A model generated the notes under the pieces. The model saw only the letters and a program-made list of their open reading frames with translations. It did not search any database and was not told the DNA's origin. Positions 11,668-23,500 of a DNA stretch of 27,500 nucleotides are shown here, one piece after another (positions within the stretch are counted from its first letter, which is position 1; each line of letters begins with the position of its first letter). Source of the DNA: Botryococcus braunii. Lineage: Eukaryota; Chlorophyta; Trebouxiophyceae. The translations under genes and the position numbers were made by a program. Location: the NCBI GenBank assembly GCA_002005505.1, contig KV908412.1, positions 177,501 through 205,000 on the forward strand, given 5' to 3'.

Positions 11668-12107
11668 GATGCCCTGGCTCTGAGGCCCTCCCCGCTGCCG
11701 ACTCCGTAAAGGGGTGTACATCGCAGAGCTTTGGAAGCCCGTGCATGAGCCCAATTTCCCCCAGCGGGGCCTTGGGACGGCCGGGCTTGGAGGCCCTCCC
11801 CGCTGCCGACTCCTCCATGCTTCAGGGAGCCGAGGTCTCCATGGCACGAGCATCGATATCGGATGTTCGTGCACAGGAGATGGCAGACTGGCTCCAAGAT
11901 GATGAAGCAAGCACGGATACAGACATAGAAGTCTACGGAAGCAAAGATCTGGACGACGCGGCCGCAGCGGCAATTGTGCGAAGCCAGTTCTCGCATCCGC
12001 ATTATTTGCACGACTTTGGGGCGTGGCTGTCTCCCTTGGATGGCCAACCAAGCAGCAGCCCCAGGAGTTTAAGTTGGGGCTATCTTGATGACTTGGACTG
12101 GCCGTGA
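11668..12107 (+). pseudogene. Duplicated 3' end of the TOF-LisH long exon (no start, no 5' exons)
   Basis: Contains the last ~145 codons of the long exon, identical as far as I can see, ending at the same CCGTGAGG (stop TGA 12105-12107 or donor at 12104). It has no start exon or acceptor of its own, so it is a partial gene copy. It could only be used as an alternative 3' end by splicing from the upstream gene. Copies of exons 6 and 7 follow at 12741-12834 and from about 12967. In copy two a 2-bp insertion (AAAGAGCG instead of AAAGCG) shifts the exon 7 frame. Confidence 0.8.
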
Positions 12108-12306
12108 GGATGTAACAGATGTAACAGATGAGTTCAAATTGGGGCTATATTGATGACTTGGACGGGCCATGAGGATGTAACAGATGTAACAGATCAGTTC
12201 AAATTGGGGCTATCTTGATGACTTGGACTGGCCATGAGGATGTAACAGATGTAACAGAAAAGTTCAAATTGGGGCTATCTTGATGACTTGGACCGGCCAT
12301 GAGGAG
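12067..12306 (+). repeat. 65-bp tandem repeat, duplicated copy
   Basis: Same four-unit array as at 8856, with one visible substitution (GATCAG for GATGAG near 12194). Confidence 0.9.
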
Positions 12307-12418
12307 GCAAAAGATGACTGGGTGCATCCAAGGCCTGGCCATGTATGTGCATACTTAGGCAGTATGCATGCTTTGCATGATGTTGCACGGATGACCTTGA
12401 CTGGCCGCAATGATGCCC

Positions 12419-12536
12419 TGGGAACTCCAGCGAGGTCGAATTTGTGTGGCTTTTTGGCACAAATTTCTTCCCTTTCGGGTCGGGATGGTCCCGATCGTGG
12501 CAAATTTGGGAAAGTGCGACCTCGCTGGAGTTCCCA
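12419..12536. mobile_element. Hairpin MITE-like element, copy 2 (by duplication)
   Basis: Identical to the element at 9208-9325. It was copied with the 3.2-kb unit, so it is not an independent insertion. Confidence 0.75.
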
Positions 12537-13293
12537 GATGCACTGATGACTTGGACTGGGCCATACAGATTCATAGGGTTGTGAATCACAACTGCTTCCC
12601 AAGTGCTGCTGGTGAATGTGATTAGGGAGAAAGAAGTTAGACAAGGCTTTCATTTAAGAAGTTAGACGACGGTTTAAATTTGATAAGTTAAATGGAACAG
12701 GTGTGGCCGACACCCAGTACACAGTTTCTTTCTTTCGCAGAGGTTCGCCCTTATTTGTGGGCAGTGCAAACATTGAAAGACTTGCCGCCGAACTGGATGT
12801 CATGTCTGTCATCCACGATCGGAACCGTGACAGGGTGACATGTTGAGGGGAAGGGCAGGGAGGGGAAGGGAAGGGAGAGGAGCGGAGGGAATGCTCTGTG
12901 TGTCTATTGCAAATGACTGTTGTAACTATTAGAATAGACTCATGTGTATTGTCCATCCATATTCAGTTTCATGCCGTCAAATTCATCTTACAAGTGAAGC
13001 GTTTGGTGTTTGGGGAGCGGGATTCTGTCGTTGAAACCAAAGAGCGCCCTTCTTGAAGTTATCAGAAATGTTCGGACGACGCTCCAGTCCTCTGCATCAA
13101 TTGGCCAATTGCCATGCACGGACAAATCGCCAGAGATGATGGTGATGATGATGATGTTGGCTTTGACGATGATGTTGATGATGATGACAAGGACGAATTG
13201 AACTAGCAGCAGACTTGTACAATAAGAATGGTCACATAAATATATGTAACAAAGCTCCGGTAGAGCATGATAACCATATTGGCACTCCGACTC

Positions 13294-13397
13294 CAGTCTA
13301 GCATTATCACATAAGTAGAGGGAGGGAGGGAGATCTCTAGAGTTAACTACTCATTTGATGATGCTAGACTGAACTCTAGAGATCTCCCTCCCTCCCT
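13294..13397. repeat. Interleaved inverted repeat A-B-A'-B', copy 2
   Basis: Same arrangement as 10081-10184: A 13294-13318, B 13319-13344, A' 13347-13371, B' 13372-13397. Confidence 0.9.
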
Positions 13398-13857
13398 CCA
13401 TCTGCCCTGCATGCACACACGTGTGGAGGTGTGTGCGTGCAGGAAACAGAGGGACCGGGGTGTGCACAAACGCATTCCACTCAGTTGGCCATGCCACGGG
13501 CTGTAAACCTTTTGCGCAACGATGCCTAAATTGCACGTGCTGGCTCCGCTCTTCGGCGCTTTGTAACTCCCCCCCCCCCCCCCCTTCCCGGTATACCACA
13601 TACACAGACTTCTGTGACACACGGGCGTGAAAGTCTATGCATATATATGATTCGGAAGCTCATTAACTGTCCGCATTGGAGCCATGCTGCTTCAATCGCT
13701 AGTATTGCTTGGCTTGTCCTTTGTACAGACGGATTTCCCCAAGTAGCACCGAATTTACGTGCTATTTGAAACACCTACCGCTCAATCAGCATATAACCCA
13801 GCACCCCGCCCCCCTCCGACCTCTGAGACCATACCCCCCCCCCCACACCCCCCCCAC

Positions 13858-13859
<2 letters not shown>

Positions 13860-13926
<67 letters not shown>

Positions 13927-13938
13927 GCACGCGCGCGC
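13860..13938. repeat. (CA)n microsatellite with CG end, copy 2
   Basis: Shorter CA run than in copy one, with the same GCACGCACGCGCG end. This length difference is one of the main differences between the two 3.2-kb copies. Confidence 0.95.
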
Positions 13939-14034
13939 CCCCTCCCTTTTGTTACCTTTGCTGGTTTGGGCTGGACTTCCACTCCTTGGGCTGGACACCA
14001 AGCTGATCAAGACTGAGACCAAATCAGTCAAGAG

Positions 14035-14305
14035 AGCATTTCGTCCACAATCCAGCCACGACCCAAGGTTTCTGAGCTTGCAGCACCCGCAGTGATGCAG
14101 AGGCTGGAACAGGCGACCAAGTCCAGTGAAGCGTTCAGGCGGGACATTCAGAATCAGCATTTCATCCAAAAATCCAACCACGACCCATTTCTTCTCTAAC
14201 CTTGCAGTACGTGCACTGACTCAGTGGCTGGAACAGTCGATGGCGTCGAGTGATTTTTTCGGGGCGGGACATTCGGAATCCGGGTACCGGCCTCATCCCA
14301 TCTGA
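14035..14305 (+). other. Tandemly duplicated exon-like segments, copy 2
   Basis: Same pair as in copy one, with CTTGCAG acceptors and exon-like starts at 14084 and 14208. Confidence 0.35.
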
Positions 14306-14679
14306 CCCCTCTCGAGGGGCGTCCAAATTTGTTGTCCACATCTGCAACTTTTAAGAGTGGCAGCGTCCCACATCAGCCCAGTGTGGCCACTCCCATTCGA
14401 GTCCCGGTGTTCTCCCACCCCCCCACCCTTCTCCCCAAACGGGTTGGCCGCCGGGTCTGACCATCTGCAGGCCCATCTGACCCCCCTCCCCCACCCAGAC
14501 AGGGATCCACCAAATCAAGCTCTACAGCTCTGGAATCTACAGCAGAACCCCCCCCCCCCCCGGCCGCGGTCCCGCCCCCCTCAGGAAGATTTTTGACACC
14601 ACTAGAATCATTGGGTGAGGATCAGACTGGCATGGAGCCTGCCATATATAAGATATGCCCTGTGGGGCCAAGCCCCCCG

Positions 14680-14945
14680 CCCCCCCCCCCCCCCCCAATG
14701 ATTCATACATGAGCCAGCTGGAAAGCCAGGCGACACTTGAACCCCTATGTGACACATGTTTAGATCCAGTCCATTCTCTTGAGCCAACTGCGCCGCAGAG
14801 GCTGCAAAAGTCACGGTTTCGGCAGGAGGTCCATGTGACCGCCAATGACTCCTGCTGGGCAAGCCTCAAATGTCCATTGTCAGAACATCAGATTGCCTTT
14901 ACATCTCTGCTGCGGCCGAGGGCATGTGCGTGCATGCATGTGGGG
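14680..14945 (+). other. Cys-containing open frame, intact in copy 2
   Basis: Reads SQLESQATLEPLCDTCLDPV as in copy one and continues past the duplication end with SLKCPLSEHQIAFTSLL before entering the TG microsatellite. This shows the unit was copied from an originally continuous sequence here and truncated in copy one. Coding status uncertain. Confidence 0.3.
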
Positions 14946-14946
<1 letters not shown>

Positions 14947-15024
<78 letters not shown>

Positions 15025-15034
15025 CGTGCGTGCG
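14947..15034. repeat. (GT)n microsatellite
   Basis: GT dinucleotides 14947-15020 followed by (CGTG)n to 15034. Confidence 0.95.
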
Positions 15035-15129
15035 GGGCGCGCATGCTTTGTGAATGCATATGCTCCAATGAGAACTTAGACATGCACTTCGGTTTGTTTT
15101 TGTCACACTGCATATGTGCACTCTCCTGA

Positions 15130-16469
15130 TGCTTGAGTCCAGACTGCTTGATGGCACCTTCCTTCCGCTCAAAAACTCCGTCTATAATCTCACAGCACCT
15201 CCCATGAGGAATAGCAGCACAGAACAAGCCAACCGCAATCCATTCCCCGCTGTAAAAAGCTTCTGCATGCGACCTCAGGGCCTCTGGAACTCCATAAACG
15301 CCATATCTAGCAGCTGATACCCTTACAATCGGCAGATGTTCTTGTTGCACCCCAGAGATGGGGATGCCTTCTATTGACACCCATGAGTTTGTCGGCAAGT
15401 TGTGGTGACGCCCTGGCTCCCCATCACCACAACCCCCATACCCCCCGCGCCCCCCGCCGGGGGGGGGGGGGGGGGGAACGTGCATCATACTGCTTGCAGT
15501 CTCCTGATTCCAAACTTCTTAGGTATGACCATGTGGAGAGACTGCAATGCCCATTTTCCGACAGCAAGAGCATTCCACCCCCAAGGCAGATCCCATTCAC
15601 TTCACTTAAACCTGCAGGTAGTAGTGTTCCCAACAACCCTGCATTACCATAATTAACCACCCACGAAGAAATATGCAGTGTGACAAACAAACAGCCACAA
15701 AAGCCCTCCAAAGAGTCCCCAAAGTGCATCTCTGCACCAGACAACCCAAAGCTATCGGGGCTGCAAGTGTCCCAAAAAAACTGGAATTAGATCAAAACAT
15801 ACACTTAGCAATAAAACAATGAAGAAGAATCCTCCTAAACCACTGCCTTACGGCAGTAGAACACCCGAAGACGCATACTGAAGATAAGCCAAGGACCGCC
15901 CCTAAGGCTGGGAATGCTCGCCAGTGACGAATGGCAAAGATGCCTTGCTCCTACCTACCATTGCATAAAGCCAGCGGCTGAAAGCTGAATGTGTGACAAG
16001 GGTCGCACCTCTATTGTTGTTGACGTCAATTGCACTGCTGCTAGCCGTCAAGTGACCTTACTTCTTACCTGTAATGTTATGACAGTAGAAAAGTCCAGAC
16101 TTCATAGAAATTTCTTTCGATAACTTTCAGGTTTCTTTGTTGGGCGCAAGGATGCCTGCCCCCAACTTAACATTCTCTGGCTGCAACTAAACGATGGCTT
16201 CTGAAAAGCTTCAACGCAGGAACACTGCACATGAGACTAACGAAAATGCAACACCCCATGCAGCATATGGTCCCTTTTCAGCGACCTCCGCTCATCAAAC
16301 TACTAATTGTTCTGTCTGCTGACGGCAGCAAAAGCACTGGCTGATATCCCTTCTCACGGTGTCTACTATCCCTTCCAGCGAGAGTTCGGTCGCCAAAGCT
16401 GGGGCTGTTGCAGTTTGGCCACGTCGCAACCAGGTTGCGTCGCGGCGTAGACTCCGTCAAAGAGGCCAT
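15130..16469 (-). CDS. Candidate minus-strand gene, unrecognised, structure unresolved
   Basis: Several minus-strand open segments look protein-like. A start in good context (ACAAAAATGGCC) at 16469 reads MASLTESTPRRNLVATWP for 63 codons to a stop at 16278, with a donor-like GTGAGA inside. At 15744-15478 a frame contains NGICLGGGMLLLSENGH and SLSTWSYLRSLESGDCKQYD. At 15440-15130 another contains EGIPISGVQQEHLPIVRVSA and EWIAVGLFCAAIPHGRCCEI. The last two are separated by a poly-C/poly-G palindrome whose length could hide frame continuity. The plus strand here is A/C-rich, as over the minus-strand RPS20 introns, which suggests minus-strand transcription. Splice sites were not resolved and the plus strand is also partly open, so this is a weak call. 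Confidence 0.25.
15441..15476. repeat. Poly-C/poly-G palindrome
   Basis: C6-GCG-C6-GCC followed by about 18 G. Confidence 0.85.
15745..16277. other. No confident gene
   Basis: A/C-rich on the plus strand. No exon-like frame and no repeat structure seen. It may be intron of the candidate minus-strand gene. Confidence 0.4.
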
Positions 16470-16597
16470 TTTTGTCTGCTGCTGTGTGCAGATAAAGCGA
16501 GAAAGCAAAAAGGCAATCCACAATCTAATCTTCAACGAGATAAGGTCCTAAAAGGACCCCGGCCGGACCGGTGGCTTGTGCGATTTAATCCGCAGGT

Positions 16598-16891
16598 TTA
16601 TCCGTGGAAAACGTCAATCCTTGTCGGTGCACCTGAAGCGGTAAAAAGACAGCGGCCCCCGGTCTGTGGACGGCTTGTGCTTATTTCCCCAATGTTCATC
16701 GCAATAAATGGCAGAACCTGTCGATTCTCATCCCCATTATCCGACGCAGCACTCGCTAGCAAATTCTCGAACGTCCGAATCCCGACGGCTGCAAAGAAGT
16801 GCTCAAAATTCCAACCCCTGTCTGCCACCTGGCCATCGGTTGTGGAAGCTACGATAACGTGGTCAGATTTGCGGGCCAATCCTCGAGCCAA
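16598..16891 (-). other. Open frame of 97 codons upstream of the START gene
   Basis: The minus frame contains TTDGQVADRGWNFEHFFAAV and NRQVLPFIAMNIGEI. It overlaps a longer plus-strand open frame (16359-17105) that runs out of frame over the START gene's first exon. I cannot decide whether either is real. It may be a 5' exon of a gene divergent from the START gene. Confidence 0.2.
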
Positions 16892-17043
16892 TAAAGCGAA
16901 ACCAGAGATTCCAACGTTTCACACAGACCCTTCTCCGTCTGGCCCGCCGTCCGGCTGTTGTTACAGAAGTTTGTTTGTGCCACCCGGCCCCGTTTGCGGT
17001 GAAGGCTTCAAAGTTGTTGCTTCTTCCTACGGAAGCTTAGAAG

Positions 17044-20000
17044 ATGGGGGCTGTTGCTGCAGCAGTGACCACCTTGTGTCAAAATGGAGGTTCGTTGTGG
17101 GCTAACTTGGCTCCTCTCCTTTTATTCTGGGTTCTCGGCACCGTAATGGGCTGGCTGGTAAGCATTAAAGTATTATGTTTGTTTTGCTTGCGACTTAGAT
17201 GCTTGTCTCCCGGGTTTGCTTCGGCAACGAGACTTTTCGAACTAACGGGCTCGGTGCTCCACAGTTGCCAAGGCCCAAGGTGTTTCCCGTATGGCCCTTT
17301 GGAGTAACAGCAAGAAGGGTTCCTATAGCATTCCACGGGCTGTATATCGCAAGGTGAGCGTGTAGAGTCACTACTTGTGTGGCTGCTGTCCTCCGAGACA
17401 GGGATGGCATTTCTTTGCTTTCTGAGGCTCTGGAGCTGCTCTTGTTCTAACTTGTGAGTCTTTGACTGGCAGGCAATTATGGATGGAATCTTTGGCTCGT
17501 CCGCAGAGCGTTCACAGGGCTCTGCTGTCCATCGGTTTGGCTGTGTATGGTTTATTACTGGGACGTGGATGGTACCAGAAGCGTCTGGTTCCATCGAATG
17601 CTACTATCAGCAGGCCGGAGGCGCAGTCTTCAGTGGGTCGAGCTGTGCGGTCGAAGACTGATGATGTGGATTGGTAAGTGCGGGCTCCGGAGCCGTTTAG
17701 TCGTCGATTTGGTCCGCCTTGTCTTCTAATGATACTGTTTTGACTTGAATGAGACAGAGCATAGCGCATGTGAAGCTATTGAGGCCCCTTGTTCATGTTT
17801 TGCAGGTACATCACTGACGCTGATCTACAATTTTTCAAGGACAGAATTGAGCGGGATGCAGCTCCTTCTGGAGCTAAACCATGGGATCATATGATGGACA
17901 AAAGGGGGCCTGGTTTTTCTTACTCTGCATGGCGCAGCTTTGTTGCGGTACTCCACCCTCTCCCAGGATCAGAAGTGTACGAGTTCTGTGAGGCGTGAGG
18001 CAGAAGTTGGTGCAGGGTTTGACATTGGGGTTCCCATGGCATCTGAGTTTGCAGGGGGGGTGCATTTGTAAATAAAATTCCTAATGCAATTTGTAGTCTG
18101 TTTCTGCTGTTGGCCGTTCAAAGTCAAATGCTCTCTTTGCCTTCATTTCTGAGCAGATTTCAGCAAGTGCATCCGGGGCCTTGAGTATGGCAGACGTCTT
18201 GACAGTCTTCCCACTTTGTTTTAGGGCAACAAGACCGATTACAAGAGCATTACTGTGTGCCACAATGCGACGGCTGAAGAGTTCATGGATTTTTTCTTGG
18301 ACGACCCAGCGCGAATGAAGTGGGTGAGTTCTTCTGAACCTCAGCGTAGGCTGAATGGCTGTGCCAATCTAATGGGTTGGGACTTTGATAATGGGGCCTG
18401 TTGACAGCAAGATGACAAGTGAGGTGGACGGGAAGGAGTGGTAGGGCATGCGATGTCCTCTCATGTTCCTGTCAGGGGGCCTGCGCAGCTCGTACATGGG
18501 AATGGTTGGTGATGGAACATAGCGTCTAATCTTCTTCTTTGGAAAATGGAGTGGCTTACCAAGTGTGATTTTGTGGTGATGGGGACTGTGGCTGGGCTTG
18601 CAATTTCAAGTACATACGAGGGAATTTTGTTTAATATATTATCTTATAGGAGGGAAGTTCTTCATTTATTACAATTGTGTGTACTGTGTGGCTTGAGTTA
18701 ATAGCTGCGTGTGCAGGACAACATGATTTCTCATCATGAAACTCTGGAAGATGGCGATATCAAGCACAGATGTCAAGTTGTTCGTTGGGTTCGATCATTC
18801 CCTTTCTCCTTCCTGAGCGACCGTGAGTACATCATTGGTCGGCGGGTGTGGCGGGCAGAGGATGGATGTTTGTATGGTGAGGACCCTGAATTATTGCTTT
18901 TGAACTGGACTTGTTTGTTCACTGTTACTGTCTATGTCATGGTCACTTTCAACCCAGCTGTCCACTCAACTGAAGCTCCACATGCATTTCTGGCTTTGGT
19001 TCAGCAAGGTTGTTATGCTCGCCTCTGATCCCTTTGCATCCGTTTATCATGAGTTTTTCTTGAGTGTGGGTTTTAGCCTGTTTGGCTGGGCCATTGTAGG
19101 GGTGAAGTGGATTTATTCGTGTTTTTCTTCTAAAGAAAGCGTGGCTGAATAGCGTGTGGGGGGTTTAAACATTGAGCACAAGTTGAATGAGCATAATTCT
19201 GCTAGCAAGGGCAAGGCTTGCCATGTTGTGGTTTAGGGCGGTAATCACGTCGGGTTTGCACTGTGCCGTGCATTGCCTTTTGGGGTTTTTCCTTTTCTTT
19301 TCTTTTCTTTTCTTTCCCTTTTTTTTGGGGGGGGGGGGGGGACTATCGAGGAATTTTGGAATAAAACTGATATCCACCCTATTATTCCTTGCAGTTCTTC
19401 CTGGCTTCACATTCCCGAGTGATCCGCTTTCGTCTGAAGAGGTTGTGAATGAAGTGGCTCAGTTGGCTTTGGGTGCGCCTGCTGCAGGGATTACGAAATC
19501 AATTGTGCACCCCAGGGCAGTTGACAACTCACGCATTGTGCGAATGGATGTTTTCTACTCCATGTGGCGCAATCGGACAATTCCTTGCCCAGAAGGGTCT
19601 GGACGTCCTGCTTGCGAAACCATCTTGCTGCATCGGGAGGACTTCAAAATTTCTGAGTCGTTGGCTCGGTTTGCTGTGCGACACGGCATGGGTGGGTTTG
19701 TAAAGAGCCTGACCAACGGCGCCAGAAAGTTCATCGATGAGCGGCGAACGCGGGCAGACATGGTATGTGCTTTGTTTTGTCGGCCCCGCTTTGCTGGTCA
19801 TGTTTTTTCTGGGAGCACTCGACCAGGGGATTCTTCAACGATTTCTGCATCTGCCCCTGTAGCGGCAGGGAGGTTCTAATTAATGGGGATTGAAGCGGCA
19901 AGCAATCTGGTGTTGAGGGCAAGGGGCCCATGTGCGCGGAGCTTAGCGGGCATTGATCCGAAATGGGTTTGGCGCATTGCGGGGTTTGCAATCTGAGTAA

Positions 20001-20520
20001 AGTGTCATGCATTTACGGGTTTGGCGCTTTGCGGGGGGTTGCAATTAAACAATGGTCGTGCATTCAATGATCATGCATTTAAGGGTTAGGCGGTTTTCGG
20101 GGGTGAGCAAATTGAGGACCATGCATGTACGGGTTTTGTGCTTTGCGGGGGTTTGTGATATGAAGAGGATCATCCAATGACGGGGTTTTTGTGTTGCGGG
20201 ATTTGTAGTTTGAGGAGGATCCAGAGGCTTTCGGCCGGAACGCCGTGCCGAACCCGCCACTGCAGCGATCTGCCTCCGAATTCAGCTTGGCCGATGGACT
20301 GGGGGACGATGCTGAGTCGCCGCCGTCTTCAGACTCTGACACGGAGGAAACCCCCTCGCAACGAAGTGTTGCGCGTCCGTCTCGGAGACAACAACAGAGA
20401 GCAGCCCCCTCTGCGCCGCGGCGATTCCGCAGCATGGTGGCTGCTGGGGTGGCTGTTGGATTTGCATATGCTGTGGGCCGGTCGACGAACCCACGGGTTC
20501 GGGCAGCCAAGCAGCAGTAA
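17044..20520 (+). CDS. Membrane-anchored START-domain lipid-binding protein, 8 exons, 463 aa
   Basis: Exons are 17044-17157, 17265-17353, 17473-17673, 17806-17947, 18225-18323, 18717-18876, 19488-19762 and 20209-20520 (stop TAA). All phases match; donors include GTAAGC, GTGAGC, GTAAGT, GTGAGT, GTGAGG and GTATGT. In-frame TAG at 17038 supports the start. Exon 2 and the end of exon 4 (GCG|GTACTC) are the least certain. Hydrophobic segments lie at about residues 22-38 and 84-98. A START domain (Bet v1-like lipid-binding fold, hydrophobic cavity) spans about 136-350, with KPWDHMMDKRGPGFSYSAWR, EEFMDFFLDDPARMKW, SDREYIIGRRVWR and LLHREDFKIS. The Ser/Asp/Arg-rich tail ends with a third hydrophobic stretch (435-450). 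This matches the plant class of START proteins with an N-terminal membrane segment. The ligand is unknown. Intron 7 carries a tandem array reaching exon 8. Confidence 0.92.
19280..19341. repeat. T/C-rich run followed by poly-G in START intron 6
   Basis: (TTTTC)n, then T8, then about 15 G, within the 611-nt intron 18877-19487. Confidence 0.85.
19963..20230 (+). repeat. About 50-bp degenerate tandem array reaching into START exon 8
   Basis: Units start near 19965, 20017, 20083, 20131 and 20182 with the pattern GGGTTTGGCGCTTTGCGGGG-TTTG-A. The last unit carries the real acceptor TTTGTAG and the first exon bases TTTGAGGAGGATCC. The preceding unit has the related ATATGAAGAGGATCATCC. Confidence 0.75.
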
Positions 20521-23500
20521 GAAGTCATGCAAAGCGAAGCCTTGGAGCAATTCCTGATCTGTGTGAAAGATGGCAGGCTGGCTCCTAGGACAAGACGCAG
20601 TTTTCCGGACGACGTTAGTAGATTTGGTTTCGTAGGACAGGCTCAATGCTCAAGAGGATTGATAAAGTTTTGCAGATCTAGGTCTTTGTTGGATTGAGGC
20701 CTGAAATCCGACCCTCCCAACAGTTTTGCAGATTTCGGGGTTGTGCTCAGGAGAGCGCATGACCTGCAGAAAGGGTGTGCACTTCTTACGGGACGTCCGC
20801 TACTGGGGGGAGGGTAGGGTGCACGACACCAGTACCGTCCTGTGCAGAGCGACACATCTCGCATTGATTTGACACCAGGCAGATATAGTTTGCGTGATTT
20901 GATCTTCGAATGCTGTCCCTCATCCCTGGAGGGGTGTTTCATTCCTTGGTTCGTGAGGGAGCGAGTGGTAGGCTATAACGTCACAGGCATTTGCGTAGGT
21001 TACAGGCGTGGTTAAAGTGGGATTTGATGCTCGTATCAACAGAATGTGGCCTTGAGAGATTGTGGGCAGTCACCATATTTTTGTGACCGGGGGTAAATCC
21101 CGACGATTTTGGCACGTCTGAATCCGGACGCTCGCACGACTCCTACTTGGAAGATACATGGCAAGAGGGTTGATGCACATATAATTTCTCGCATCGTGCA
21201 TTAGAAGGCATGGATGGGACGCATTTGGCGTTGATCTGTGGTGCGTGGGTTTGTGGTTCTCCAACTATTGCTCTGTGTGGACCTTGGGAGGCGGTCAGGA
21301 GCAATTCTCTGGTGAGGGTGCTCAGTCTACATCAGGTGTTGGTGTAAAGGGGTGTAGTGTCGTCCGCTCACAAGTCCTTTAGTCGGGCATGCGGTGCTGG
21401 GTCGAGTTTGGTTTGTTTGGTTGTGCGTCTCAGAGATTGTGTGTTTTCCCTCTTGCTTCTACTCTTGAACCGTGTCTGTCAAGCTGGGGGTTGAGGCTGT
21501 TGTAGGGCTAGCGTGTGAGCTATCACGTCAACGGGGAGATAGGAAGGAAAATGAAAGCATTCCAGATGTGGACAGCCTGCTTCCCTGCATTGGCCTTTCC
21601 CCGCCAGCCCTGGTGGATGGGGGGTAGTGTGAAGTTGTCGCTGCTGAGAGAAGGGTTCCTGTGGGTCATTATCACACGTGTCTATGTGTGGTAATGCCAA
21701 GAGGCGTGCCTTGATGCGTTTTGAGTTCATTATATACATTCGGGTGAGGGAACTGCTGCAAATGTTAGGTCAGGTCAGTGGCAGCTTGCGAGGAGATTCT
21801 GGTGGCAAGCGATTGACCGGCAAATTTGTTTTTACCCATGTGTTTCATGTCGTTTCTTCCCAGTTACTATTGGCAAGCCTTGAACATGAAGGGCACACCG
21901 CGCAGCCAGCAGGTGTGTATATGTTTAATAGATTATATGTGTTTTAGATGAAAATTGTGGAGGCGGCAGTGTGCCAACTCGGCCCACCATTGGGAGGGTC
22001 CAGCAGGTGACTGATCTTTGGCATCAACCCTTGTCAGGATTGGGGCCCTGGTCGCTTATGTCAGGGCAACTGCTGCATCTGACCAGGGAAGTGGGGCATC
22101 CGACCAGAAATGTCCGGTTCCTTGTCATTATAATAGGCTGTTTGATGCTGTAATTGTTGCACAGAGTCCTAAGAGCCTGGCTGAGTCAGGGAGCAAGCGT
22201 GCAAATGTCCAGCTGAGGACACTTACACAGGGTCCCCAGCAGAGCTTGAGGATTATATGCATTTGAGCCATTTGAAGAGTTCTCAAGCGGGTCGTCCCGC
22301 TGTTGTATGTAGCTTGTCCCTGCCTCCCCTGCATTGGTCAGGCCAGTACGGGGGGCTGCTGCTCTGTCTTGAGCGTGGGTTGGGGTTGGAAGGAGTGTCT
22401 GCTTCAGGATCTTTTTTTCGTGTCTGAATAAAAGAGCGAAGCGCATCCTTTTGTATTTTTCCCTCCTTTCTTTTTTGTTAAGAGGGGGCGGGAAGTCGCA
22501 GCGGTCTGTGGGGGTTGAGCAATGCATATAACATGGGATCAATACCATTGATGACCCGTTTGCCTTAATTGTCACTGCCCGAATTGATAACTTCGTCCAC
22601 GCTGTACAATAGGGCAAGGTAGTTCATGGAAGTGCACTCGGAAGTGGAGCTGTGCACTCGAAAGTGAAGAACCATGCACGTCCCATCCTCATGCTTTTGG
22701 GTCCGATAGGAGACTCTGTGGGTTGTCCAATCATCCCACGTGTCAGAGATCTTGTCCCTGGACTGTCAAGCTGAGCTGGGGGAACGCAGAACGGGTGGGA
22801 TCAATGATATTGTTTCCTGCAGCTTTGTGTATGATTAGAAGTTCGTACTGTCTTTGGCCCTATCCGGGTACAGGGCCAAAATCCACAGCAAGCGGTGACT
22901 TCTGCCTAGCAACATCCACAGCATGGCCTTGAAGCTTTCTGTTCGGTCATGGATGTGCACTCACATCATGGTTGTAGTCGAGGTAATGGTCGCCGCTTGA
23001 GGGGTTAGTTAAGTGAGAAAAAGAGGGCAGCATGTCATTTAATTGAGTGAGTAGCGGGACAGTGTTTGAGTGAGGACTTTTACAGGTACAGGCTGTGTGG
23101 CGAGATGGATGACGAAAGGCCGGGAGCAAGGTAGGAGAAAGAGCGTAGGTTGTCGCTTCACCCCCTTTCCATGAATGTGGAAGAGTGTGGACGTTCTTGA
23201 AGAACCAGTCTGTTCAGGCTTTTTACCTATTTAGTGGAAAGTTTGCCACATTAGTTCGTTCACATATATCTGGAGTCTATCATGGCCTGGTACTGGAACT
23301 ACTTGGGTCGGAAGTTTGGATGGACCTTAACATGCCCTCTGAGAGTTTTTTTTATCCGGTTTGTTTCCTTCTTTACCCAGTTGTGGTCGTATCCTTTGAT
23401 CCCATTGGCTATTTTTTAGCTGGTGACCCCTTTGTCGGCCAAAACAGCAGGTGATGCAGACATCGTGGTTGCTGGAGGGCATTGATTCATGCCCGTCTGT

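Larger units (their letters stand above)
11668..14861 (+). repeat. 3.2-kb tandem duplication, second copy
   Basis: 3194 bp in direct orientation. Its left end starts inside the coding repeat of the TOF-LisH long exon. Its right end leaves the shared sequence after GCTGGGCA and continues into unique DNA. Confidence 0.95.

Noticed and set aside
16359..17105. 248-codon plus-strand open frame upstream of and overlapping the START start codon
   Set aside because: It runs out of frame into START exon 1, has no recognised motif, and the minus strand looks at least as protein-like; coding could not be supported.
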